64,000 bases of DNA, taken from assembly GCF_029846235.1 (NCBI RefSeq), contig NZ_JARVWP010000003.1:532333-596332 (forward strand). The letters run 5' to 3'. The notes beneath the pieces are model-generated. The model did no database searches. It saw nothing but the letters and a program-made list of their open reading frames with translations, and was not told the origin of the DNA. Made by a program: the position numbers and the translations under genes. Source of the DNA: Bradyrhizobium sp. CER78 (GTDB taxonomy: Bacteria; Pseudomonadota; Alphaproteobacteria; Rhizobiales; Xanthobacteraceae). Each line of letters begins with the position of its first letter. Within the stretch, counting starts at the first letter, position 1. Of this stretch, positions 54,293 to 61,446 are shown piece after piece.

Positions 54293-54532
54293 GCTGAAAT
54301 TGTTGCACGGTCTGCGAGCCACAGACCGCCGCAGGCGCCCACATAGCAGCCGCTCCAGTCGGCGGTGGTGGCGGCGCCGCCGCCACAGACGACTGAAACG
54401 GCGCGGAGCCCTCACTTTGCGCGCTACCCACTGGCGCACCTTACGAACCTCCGGTCCCCAGATGCGATGGTTGCTTGCGGATAAAAGTGGCGGGAAAAGC
54501 CAAATTTTCCCCCGAAGGGTCTTCCATTTTTC

Positions 54533-54560
54533 AATATGGACCCATATTATGATCCATAAT
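54533..54560. promoter_or_regulatory. Two overlapping dyads before the two-gene islet
   Basis: AATATGG-AC-CCATATT (54533-54548) and ATTATG-ATC-CATAAT (54546-54560) are both perfect inverted repeats that share three bases. They lie 23-50 bases before the islet start codon in sharply AT-rich DNA. Such paired dyads suggest a cooperative regulator covering the promoter; autoregulation by the first islet protein is a guess. Confidence 0.55.
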
Positions 54561-54582
54561 TCCATTTTGAAACGTAGACGCT

Positions 54583-55173
54583 ATGACTGATCACCAGCCC
54601 GACGCCAGCAAAGCGCTATTCAACATCATCGCTGCCCTAACGCCCTTGTCGTCCGAAGAGCGCCATCGAACTGTTGATGCCGCGATGACCTTTCTCGGCG
54701 AAACGTCCTCGGCACCCCGAAAAGGTCCCGACAGTTCAAGCGGGCCCAATCGGCCAGAACAAGCTGAAGATGAGCCGCAAAACGTCAAAGGGGCGACGTT
54801 CATCGGAACCTGGATGAAGCAACATCACGTCTCACAGGATGAGCTCGATCAAGCCTTCCACTTCCACGACGACGGATCGTTCGATCTCCACAATGCGCCC
54901 GGCAAATCGAAGAAAGAGCAAACTCTCAACACTTACATTTTGACCGGGCTCGGCCAGTACTTGGTCTCAGGTGGCGAGCGGATATTTGATGATGTGCAGG
55001 CCCGCGCGTTTTGCGAGCGCATCGGCTGCTACGATCAGGCCAATCACGCTTCGCATCTCAAGAACCGCGGCCCAGAATTCACCGGCGACAAAATGAAGGG
55101 CTTCACGCTGACCAACCCGGGCATCAGACGTGGAGCTAGCCTCGTGAAGGAACTGGCCAGCGAGGCGACCTAA
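54583..55173 (+). CDS. Unknown 196-aa cytosolic protein, first gene of a two-gene islet
   Basis: I do not recognise this family. The N-terminal 40 residues are helical ('ALFNIIAALTPLSSEERHRT' then 'AAMTFLGE'), followed by a Ser/Pro-rich linker (about 45-70). Residues 75-196 look like a compact alpha/beta unit: 'WMKQHHVSQDELDQAFHF' and 'TLNTYILTGLGQYLVSGGER' then 'VQARAFCERIGCYDQANHAS' and a basic 'LTNPGIRRGASLVKEL' end. The second half has the helix-helix-strand rhythm of a winged helix. Base composition is lower in GC than its neighbours. The next gene starts one base after its stop. Confidence 0.75.
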   Translation: MTDHQPDASKALFNIIAALTPLSSEERHRTVDAAMTFLGETSSAPRKGPDSSSGPNRPEQAEDEPQNVKGATFIGTWMKQHHVSQDELDQAFHFHDDGSFDLHNAPGKSKKEQTLNTYILTGLGQYLVSGGERIFDDVQARAFCERIGCYDQANHASHLKNRGPEFTGDKMKGFTLTNPGIRRGASLVKELASEAT

Positions 55174-55174
55174 A

Positions 55175-55375
55175 ATGCTCGACGACAATGACACGAAGGT
55201 TCTTTTTGCGCTAACGGTGATTTGCCTGCTCGTGGCGGCTCCGCTGGCCTTCTTGTCGCACGACCCGCCAACCACGATGCAAACTCGATTTATGGATGCA
55301 ATCTTGGTCGTGGCGGGTGGCAGCGCGACGGCATTGTTTACAAAGCTTAAGAGCAACGGACGGGGACGCCGCTAA
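55175..55375 (+). CDS. Unknown 66-aa two-helix membrane protein, second gene of islet
   Basis: The protein has two predicted membrane spans: about residues 8-27 ('TKVLFALTVICLLVAAPLAF') and 39-58 ('FMDAILVVAGGSATALFTKL'). The linker is short and the C terminus basic (KSNGRGRR). ATG lies one base past the stop of the upstream gene, so translation is coupled. Small two-span proteins paired with a cytosolic partner occur in toxin-like and defence modules, but also in many ordinary settings. No homologue recognised. Confidence 0.7.
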   Translation: MLDDNDTKVLFALTVICLLVAAPLAFLSHDPPTTMQTRFMDAILVVAGGSATALFTKLKSNGRGRR

Positions 55376-55390
55376 TAGCGTAACGACTGA

Positions 55391-56233
55391 ATGCGAAGGC
55401 AATCCTTGTTTGCCTCAATTGCTGAGCCGTTCGAATATCGGTCGTTCTCCGCGGTCATCGATCACCAACTCAATGACCTGCTGACCGCCATCTCCCGGAG
55501 CGCGCAGGTGGGCTTCCTCTTCGTCCTCATCGTCGGCCTGGTCGCCGGCACCATCTCAGGCATCGTCGGCACCGGCTCGTCGATCATGCTGATGCCGGTG
55601 CTGGTCTATCAGTACGGGCCGAAGCAGGCGGTGCCGATCATGGCGGTTGCCGCCGTGATGGCCAACCTGTCGCGCATCCTGGCGTGGTGGCGCGAGGTCG
55701 ACTGGCGTGCCTGCCTCGCCTATTCGGTCACGGGCATCCCGGCCGCAGCTCTCGGCGCGCGCACCCTGCTCGCACTGCCCTCCCGCGCGGTCGATATCGC
55801 GATCGGCGTGTTCCTGATCGCGATGGTGCCGGTGCGGCACTGGCTCGCCAAACACAAACTCAAGGCCAATCTCTGGCACCTGATGATCGGCGGCGCCGTC
55901 ATCGGCTATCTTACCGGCATCGTGGCTTCGACCGGCCCGCTCAGCGTGCCGCTGTTTCTGTTCTACGGCCTCAACAAGGGCGCGTTCCTCGCCACTGAAG
56001 CGGCAAGCTCGCTCGGGCTCTATGTCAGCAAGTCGGTGACGTTCGAACGCTTCGGCGCGCTGACGCCTGATATCGCGCTGAAGGGCCTGATCGCCGGCGC
56101 CTCGCTGATGGCCGGCGCCTTCATCGCCAAACGTTTGGTGCTGCAGATGAAGCCGGAATCGTTCCGCCTGATCATGGACGGCATCGTGCTCGCTGCGGGC
56201 ACGGCGCTGCTGTGGGCGGCGATGGCGGCGTAG
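55391..56233 (+). CDS. TSUP-family (TauE/SafE) membrane transporter
   Basis: The 280-residue protein has eight or so hydrophobic segments with the TSUP repeat start 'VGLVAGTISGIVGTGSSIML' and its second-half echo 'GYLTGIVASTGPLSVPLFLF'. TSUP proteins carry organosulfur compounds or sulfite out of or into the cell. The long N-terminal 38 residues before the first span could be partly untranslated if GTG at 55508 or another start is used. It begins 16 bases after the islet and may be read through from it. Confidence 0.9.
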   Translation: MRRQSLFASIAEPFEYRSFSAVIDHQLNDLLTAISRSAQVGFLFVLIVGLVAGTISGIVGTGSSIMLMPVLVYQYGPKQAVPIMAVAAVMANLSRILAWWREVDWRACLAYSVTGIPAAALGARTLLALPSRAVDIAIGVFLIAMVPVRHWLAKHKLKANLWHLMIGGAVIGYLTGIVASTGPLSVPLFLFYGLNKGAFLATEAASSLGLYVSKSVTFERFGALTPDIALKGLIAGASLMAGAFIAKRLVLQMKPESFRLIMDGIVLAAGTALLWAAMAA

Positions 56234-56591
56234 GCTCGCGGGCATGTCGTGATTTTACGGGGGTCGACGCGCCTGGACGTTGTACTCCGAAAGAGCCGTG
56301 TTGGGCGCCCGGTTCCCGGTGTTATCCGGATTGCCACCATCCGGCGACTGCGTTTATGACAAGCTCATTACTTGCACTCGATCGTTTGCGGACAAGCACT
56401 TTGCTCTAGCAGGCATCACGGGATTTATCGACGACCCGGATGCGAATCCCCAGGAGTCAGGCAGCACAAGGTGCGCAATCGCGCGCGCACCTCGACGTCT
56501 GATGTCGGCCTGACGGATTCGGGATCGCAAGTCGAAGCATTGGGACTAGCGGGTTGTCGGAAGTCCGGCAGGCGAGAAAGGCAGACGCGCG
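56234..56591. other. Intergenic region, no gene supported
   Basis: These 358 bases after the TSUP gene contain short overlapping frames in both directions, none with a ribosome site or a recognisable protein pattern. No repeat element of families A-D was seen here. Confidence 0.5.
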
Positions 56592-56879
56592 ATGCGCAAG
56601 ATGATGATCACGACCGCGGCGGCGGTGACGTTCGCTGTTGCTGGCTCTGCGTTGTGGCCGACAGCAAAGCCCGACGTCGAGCACTTCGGAGACAGCGTTT
56701 ACGAAACGATCTGGGTCTGGCGCATTCCAGCCTACGCGAACAATCCGTCGTGGCGGGTTCGCTGGAGCTGGACCGATCCGCTGCGCGCGCAGGCAAGATG
56801 CTGCCGCGCTTTGCCGACGGGCTCGGTGCTGCGCGAGAATCCTACGTTGCTGCTGTCCAGGCGAGACATCCGCGTCTAG
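56592..56879 (+). CDS. Possible small exported protein (95 aa)
   Basis: The N terminus MRKMMITTAAAVTFAVAGSA followed by LWPTA looks like a signal peptide. The mature part contains Trp-rich segments ('YETIWVWRIPAYANNPSWRV') and a Cys pair (CC). The ribosome site is weak, and the frame ends against the family C repeat, so the last codons may be a shifted remnant. It could be a decayed gene. Confidence 0.4.
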   Translation: MRKMMITTAAAVTFAVAGSALWPTAKPDVEHFGDSVYETIWVWRIPAYANNPSWRVRWSWTDPLRAQARCCRALPTGSVLRENPTLLLSRRDIRV

Positions 56880-56966
56880 AGCATGATCCGGAAAAGTGTG
56901 AAGCGGTTTTCCGAAAAGATGATGTCTAAGCAGGAATCCAAAACGCGACATCTCATCGCGCTTTAG
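56880..56966. repeat. Dispersed palindromic repeat family C, copy 2
   Basis: AGCATGATCCGGAAAAGTGT followed by GAAGCGGTTTTCCGAAAAGA is almost identical to copy 1 at 36083, then diverges slightly (GATGTCTAAGCAGGAATCC), and ends in the same GCGACATCTCATCGCGC dyad. It separates two exported hypothetical genes. Confidence 0.8.
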
Positions 56967-57086
56967 ACGCGGCGGCCGAGAGCAATATTCGGGTTCCACA
57001 CGCCGGAGAGCATTTGATTCAAATTCTCGTTTTAGTTGAGCTTACTTTTTATCCTTAACCAGAAACACGATCTTTAATTTACATCT

Positions 57087-57107
57087 ACAAGGTGTGGTTT
57101 ACCTTGT
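57087..57107. promoter_or_regulatory. Perfect 7-bp inverted repeat in AT-rich promoter
   Basis: ACAAGGT and ACCTTGT flank a 7-base spacer, 34 bases before the ATG of the exported hypothetical gene and within its AT-rich upstream region (about 57010-57110). An operator is possible; no nearby regulator gene is seen. Confidence 0.4.
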
Positions 57108-57140
57108 CTTCGCAAACTCAACGGAGACAGGGATAACAAG

Positions 57141-57749
57141 ATGCGTCAGCTAAGCCTTACCCTGTCGCTGATCTTCTTTCTGGCAGCACAAGGCTTCAGC
57201 GTCGCCGCGGACGATACGAAACCCGGCCAATCGGCTGTCGGCGCTGACCGCGTCGCATGTTCCCTACAGCCGAAAGCCGTGGAACCTTCCGATCCGTCGT
57301 CGACCTCGGCGATACCTCACGTCGAGAAGTTCATCGCGAAAGAGCATTTCAAGGAAGACATCGCGTCGAGCGCTCCGGTCAAGATCTCCTGGCTGGGCGC
57401 GACCTTCGCAAAACGCTTCGCGAACAAGGTCGAGGACGATGCCGGCGGCGCATCGTTGCAATCCTACGTCCTGAGCGCCGCCTCGAGCGACAACGAGATC
57501 CTGGCCAAACTGGGTCAGAGCCACGAGAGCCGGTTGGCCGATATCTGGTGCGCGTTGAAGCAGCAGCCCAACGGCAGCGGCGGCTCCCTCGAGATCAGCT
57601 CGAAGCCGAATGTGTTTTACGTCCGCGATATCGCCGGAGAGCTTGGCGCCGTCGACGTGCTCTGGGGCGGCGTCGGGTGGGAGATCGGCGCAAGCCCGGT
57701 GAGCGACAAGCCGCGGTGGCCGGCCGGAACGCGGGTCTTCTCCCGCTGA
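57141..57749 (+). CDS. Exported hypothetical protein (202 aa)
   Basis: A signal peptide is clear (LSLTLSLIFFLAAQGFSVAA, cleaved near residue 23). The mature protein has 'ISWLGATFAKRFANKVEDDA' and 'SYVLSAASSDNEILAKLGQS', and a C-terminal beta-rich end ('NVFYVRDIAGELGAVDVLWG' then 'GVGWEIGASPV'). Two cysteines (C40 and C137) may form a disulfide. ACGGAGACAGG lies before the ATG. No family recognised. Its AT-rich upstream DNA contrasts with the GC-rich gene body. Confidence 0.75.
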   Translation: MRQLSLTLSLIFFLAAQGFSVAADDTKPGQSAVGADRVACSLQPKAVEPSDPSSTSAIPHVEKFIAKEHFKEDIASSAPVKISWLGATFAKRFANKVEDDAGGASLQSYVLSAASSDNEILAKLGQSHESRLADIWCALKQQPNGSGGSLEISSKPNVFYVRDIAGELGAVDVLWGGVGWEIGASPVSDKPRWPAGTRVFSR

Positions 57750-57868
57750 TTCCCCACGGTGCCGCTTTAAGGCAACGCGCGGCGCTGAGATAGTCTGCAA
57801 CAGAAAGTGTCGCGCGCATGGTGGCCCGGTTCTGCTAGGACGGCGGCGTCTGCTTGGGGGCTACGAGC

Positions 57869-58540
57869 GTGGGCGCATTGATCTTCGACTTCGACGGCGT
57901 GATCGCCGACAGCGAGGCCATCGCCAACACCGTGCTGGCGAAGACCGTCAGTGATCTCGGACATCCGACCACGCTCGATCAGGCACTCAGCCGCTATTCC
58001 GGCAAACGCTGGGTCGACGTTATCGCCGAGATAGAGGCCGCGATCGGAAGACCGGTGCCGACCGATTTCCTGGGCGCGTTCAACCGCGCCACGCTGGACC
58101 GGCTGCGCAGCGACCTCAAGGAGGTCAGCGGCGCCACCGACTTCATTCGGAAATTCTCCGCCATCCCGCGATGCATCGCCTCGTCCAGTTCGATGGAGCG
58201 CCTGCAATTGTGCCTCTCGGTCCTCGGACTGGAAGCGGAATTCGACGGCCGCGTCTTCAGCGCCGACATGGTCGCGCGCGGCAAGCCGCATCCGGATATC
58301 TTCCTGCTTGCCGCCGAGAAGCTCGGCGCAAAACCCGGCGAGTGCCTCGTCATCGAGGACAGCGCCGGCGGCATCAAGGGAGCGGTGGCGGCCGGCATGA
58401 CCGCAATCGGCCTGTGCGCCGCGAGCCGTATCCGCGACGGGCACGACGAAGTCCTGCGCAATGCAGGCGCGGTACATCTGGCGAATTCGTGGCGCGAAGT
58501 GGAGCAGATCGCCCGGCAATTCTTCCAGACGCAGGGCTGA
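57869..58540 (+). CDS. HAD-superfamily phosphatase (beta-phosphoglucomutase-like)
   Basis: The 223-residue protein has all HAD motifs: nucleophile D7 in 'LIFDFDGVIADSEA', motif II serine in 'CIASSSSMERL', motif III lysine in 'ARGKPHPDIFL' and motif IV acids in 'CLVIEDSAGGIKGAVAAGMT'. A helical cap between motifs I and II places it with subclass I, such as phosphoglycolate phosphatase or beta-phosphoglucomutase types. GTG at 57869 is preferred over TTG at 57854 because GGGGG lies 8 bases upstream. The next gene starts 3 bases after its stop. Confidence 0.9.
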   Translation: MGALIFDFDGVIADSEAIANTVLAKTVSDLGHPTTLDQALSRYSGKRWVDVIAEIEAAIGRPVPTDFLGAFNRATLDRLRSDLKEVSGATDFIRKFSAIPRCIASSSSMERLQLCLSVLGLEAEFDGRVFSADMVARGKPHPDIFLLAAEKLGAKPGECLVIEDSAGGIKGAVAAGMTAIGLCAASRIRDGHDEVLRNAGAVHLANSWREVEQIARQFFQTQG

Positions 58541-58543
58541 AAC

Positions 58544-59029
58544 ATGAAATCCTTCGAACTGTCGCTGTTCGCCGACTACTTCCAGTTCTACATCCAGGAT
58601 GAACCCGCAGCCGGCGATCTTTCCGAGGCGTGGACAGAGGACGCCTTCGACCGGCTGCTCGCGATCGCGCCGGGGACGGTCGGGATCGGAACTGTGCGGA
58701 ACATGGATGTCCCGGTCGCGGTGCATCTTCTGGAGCGCGAGCCGGACGATGATTCCGCGGACTGGGATCACGTGGTCGAAGCCAGCCTCGACGTCGCGTC
58801 GGGACGCATCGTGATCGCCGGCTGCACCGATTACTTCCCTGACGCCATGCGTATTGAGACCCCGCCCGGGTGCTATCGGGTGCGCGTGTCCTACGGCGCG
58901 CTCGACACGCTGTCGGAAGACGGCCTTGACGGCGACGACCATTACAGGCTGCAGCTATGGCCGGCCGCCGCGATCGCGGTTCGCGTCCTGAAGCAACGAT
59001 CGGCATCGGGGCCTCGGAACCGACTCTGA
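58544..59029 (+). CDS. ComJ-like hypothetical protein
   Basis: The 161-residue acidic protein begins 'FELSLFADYFQFYIQDEPAA' and continues 'AWTEDAFDRLLAIAPGTVGI', with 'IETPPGCYRVRVSYGALDTL' and 'GDDHYRLQLWPA' near the end. This order of segments resembles the ComJ/Nin family, whose B. subtilis member inhibits the DNA-entry nuclease NucA; the match is from memory of the family and is weak. No nuclease or competence gene is nearby. It is coupled to the HAD phosphatase gene and lies 88 bases before radA. Confidence 0.55.
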   Translation: MKSFELSLFADYFQFYIQDEPAAGDLSEAWTEDAFDRLLAIAPGTVGIGTVRNMDVPVAVHLLEREPDDDSADWDHVVEASLDVASGRIVIAGCTDYFPDAMRIETPPGCYRVRVSYGALDTLSEDGLDGDDHYRLQLWPAAAIAVRVLKQRSASGPRNRL

Positions 59030-59117
59030 TCGAACATGGCTGAGCACGACGACGCCCCCCGGCGTTCCCATCTCCTGATCCGTGCTATGGAGGGGATACG
59101 GAATCGAGCTCTCCCCC

Positions 59118-60599
59118 ATGGCCAAATCCACCCTCTCCTTCGTCTGCCAGAACTGCGGCGCGGCGTATAATCGCTGGCAGGGCAAATGCGACTCCTGCGG
59201 CGAGTGGAACACGCTGGCCGAGGAAGACACCACGGGCTCGGTGCCGGTCTCGATCCGCAGCAAGCGCAAGGGGCGGACGTTCGCGCTGGAATCGCTGTCC
59301 GGCAAGACCCAGGACGCTCCGCGGCTGTCATCCGGCATGACCGAACTCGACCGCGTCACCGGCGGCGGCTTCGTGCGCGGCTCGGTGCTGCTGGTCGGCG
59401 GCGATCCCGGCATCGGAAAATCCACGCTGCTGACCCAGGCCACCTCCATGATGGCGCGCGCCGGCCACCGCGCGGTCTATATCTCCGGCGAAGAGGCGGT
59501 CGCGCAGGTGCGGCTGCGCGCCGAACGGCTCGGGCTCGCCGACGCCCCGGTGCAGCTCGCGTCCGAGACATCGGTCGAGGACATCGTCTCGACGCTGTCG
59601 GAAGGCGCGGTGCCGCGGCTGATCGTGATCGATTCGATCCAGACCATGTGGACCGACACCGTGGAATCCGCGCCGGGCACCGTGACCCAGGTCCGCGCCT
59701 CGGCACAGGCGCTGATTCGCTTCGCCAAGAAGACCGGCGCCGCGATCATCCTGGTCGGCCATGTCACCAAGGACGGCCAGATCGCCGGTCCCCGCGTGGT
59801 CGAGCACATGGTCGATGCGGTGCTGTCGTTCGAGGGCGAGGGTTCGCAGCAGTTCCGCATCCTGCGCTCGGTGAAGAACCGTTTTGGCGCGACCGACGAG
59901 ATCGGCGTGTTCGAGATGACCGGGCTCGGTTTGCGCGAGGTCACCAACCCCTCGGAATTGTTCCTCTCCGAGCGCGAGCTCGGCAGCCCCGGCACCGCCG
60001 TGTTCGCCGGCATCGAGGGCACCCGCCCGGTGCTGGTCGAGTTGCAGGCGCTGGTGGCGCCGACCTCGCTCGGCACGCCGCGGCGCGCCGTGGTCGGCTG
60101 GGACCCGAGCCGGCTGTCGATGGTGCTGGCGGTGCTGGAAGCGCATTGCGGCGTCAAATTGTCCGGACATGACGTCTATCTCAATGTCGCCGGCGGCCTG
60201 CGCATCCAGGAGCCGGCCGCGGACCTCGCCGCTGCCGCCGCGCTGGTCTCCTCGCTGGTCAATGCGCCGTTGCCGACGGATGCGGTCTATTTCGGCGAGA
60301 TTTCGCTGTCGGGTGCGATCCGGCCCGTCGCGCAGACCCCGGCCCGGCTCAAGGAGGCCCTCAAGCTCGGCTTCGGCCGCGCCATTCTGCCCGAATCGGC
60401 CCGCGGCGACGGCGGCGGCGATGCCGGGCTTACCCTCAACAGCGTCGGCAATCTGACCACGCTGGTCGCGGAAATTGCGGCACGCGGGACGCCCAGGGGC
60501 GGCCGGCGCGAGCCGGGCGGCGACCAAAGCCGCTCCCGGGGCACTGATGCGGCTGAGAAAAATGCCACACCGGCCCGATTCCGTCGTGAGACGAGCTAA
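59118..60599 (+). CDS. radA: DNA repair protein RadA
   Basis: The 493-residue protein helps branch migration in recombination. A C4 zinc finger (C10, C13, C24 and C27 in 'FVCQNCGAAYNRWQGKCDSC') is followed by a RecA-like ATPase (Walker A 'GGDPGIGKSTLL'), the RadA-specific 'SVKNRFGATDEIG' motif, and a C-terminal Lon-protease-like domain. ATG at 59118 starts the family sequence. The last 35 residues are a basic tail. Confidence 0.97.
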   Translation: MAKSTLSFVCQNCGAAYNRWQGKCDSCGEWNTLAEEDTTGSVPVSIRSKRKGRTFALESLSGKTQDAPRLSSGMTELDRVTGGGFVRGSVLLVGGDPGIGKSTLLTQATSMMARAGHRAVYISGEEAVAQVRLRAERLGLADAPVQLASETSVEDIVSTLSEGAVPRLIVIDSIQTMWTDTVESAPGTVTQVRASAQALIRFAKKTGAAIILVGHVTKDGQIAGPRVVEHMVDAVLSFEGEGSQQFRILRSVKNRFGATDEIGVFEMTGLGLREVTNPSELFLSERELGSPGTAVFAGIEGTRPVLVELQALVAPTSLGTPRRAVVGWDPSRLSMVLAVLEAHCGVKLSGHDVYLNVAGGLRIQEPAADLAAAAALVSSLVNAPLPTDAVYFGEISLSGAIRPVAQTPARLKEALKLGFGRAILPESARGDGGGDAGLTLNSVGNLTTLVAEIAARGTPRGGRREPGGDQSRSRGTDAAEKNATPARFRRETS

Positions 60600-60785
60600 A
60601 GCGGGCGTGACGTCACAGCCCCTCGCCGCTATACATCCGCCGCGCGGGACAGGTGGCGCTCCGGTCTTGCCGGATGCCCCCGATGCGCCTCAGTTTGGAC
60701 GGCACCGAGACGCCGATTCGCGAGAGCCTTAACAGCGTAAGCCCTTAACAGCGTACCGAAACGTACCAGCGGACCTGACCAGCCG

Positions 60786-61421
60786 ATGCCCATAACGATC
60801 CTCGATCTCGTCCTGCTCGGCGTGATGCTGATTTCGGGCCTGCTTGCCATGGTGCGCGGCTTCATGCGCGAAATCCTGTCGATCGCGGCCTGGGGCGCCG
60901 CCGCGCTGGTCACGCTGTATGCTTTCTCCAAGCTGCTGCCGACCGCCAAGACTTACTTCAATAATGACACGGTCGCGGCCGTGGTCGTGGTGGCCGGCGT
61001 CTTCATCGGCACCCTGATCGTGGTCTCGATCATCACGGTGCGGATCTCGGACATGATCCTGGATTCCCGGATCGGCGCGCTCGACCGCACCCTCGGCTTC
61101 CTGTTCGGCCTCGCCCGCGGCCTGCTGATCGTGGTCGTGGCGTTCATGTTCTTCACCTGGCTGGTTCCCGACAAGCAGCGGCCCGACTGGGTGACCGGCG
61201 CGAAGTCCCGGGTGGTGCTGCAGGGAACCGGGGATTGGCTGATGTCGCTCTTGCCTGACGACCCCGAGAACACCATCTTAAAGAAGTTCAAGAAGAATAA
61301 GCCAGACGACGATTCTGCGGCCGATACCAACGATCAGGCGACGCCGGCGTCGGGTGATGGCTATAGCAAACCTGCGCGTGACAGCTTGAAAAAGCTGATC
61401 GAGAAACCCGCGGGCCGATAA
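60786..61421 (+). CDS. cvpA: CvpA-family membrane protein
   Basis: The 211-residue protein has four hydrophobic segments beginning 'ITILDLVLLGVMLISGLLAM' and the CvpA landmark 'MREILSIAAWGAAALV', then 'GALDRTLGFLFGLARGLLIV'. A charged tail of about 55 residues follows. CvpA is needed for colicin V production in E. coli and has a poorly defined envelope role. The cvpA-purF pair is widely conserved; purF starts 25 bases later. Confidence 0.94.
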   Translation: MPITILDLVLLGVMLISGLLAMVRGFMREILSIAAWGAAALVTLYAFSKLLPTAKTYFNNDTVAAVVVVAGVFIGTLIVVSIITVRISDMILDSRIGALDRTLGFLFGLARGLLIVVVAFMFFTWLVPDKQRPDWVTGAKSRVVLQGTGDWLMSLLPDDPENTILKKFKKNKPDDDSAADTNDQATPASGDGYSKPARDSLKKLIEKPAGR

Positions 61422-61446
61422 CTTATTTGGGCCCTTACGAGAGGCG

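Larger units (their letters stand above)
54144..54582. other. Intergenic region with repeat and AT-rich promoter
   Basis: These 439 bases hold a family B repeat (54171-54292), then GC-rich filler with no supported gene, then an AT-rich segment from about 54480 to 54575 with two overlapping dyads. The last part is the probable promoter of the two-gene islet. Confidence 0.65.

Noticed and set aside
50268..54431. A 1387-codon open frame on the minus strand across dnaB, alr and xth
   Set aside because: It lies exactly opposite three well-identified genes. In high-GC genomes the antisense of strongly biased codons lacks stops; the translation is Asp/Arg/Gly/Val-rich with no family pattern.
56280..56513. 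A 77-codon frame after the TSUP gene
   Set aside because: No ribosome site, no domain pattern and overlapping alternatives; not supported.
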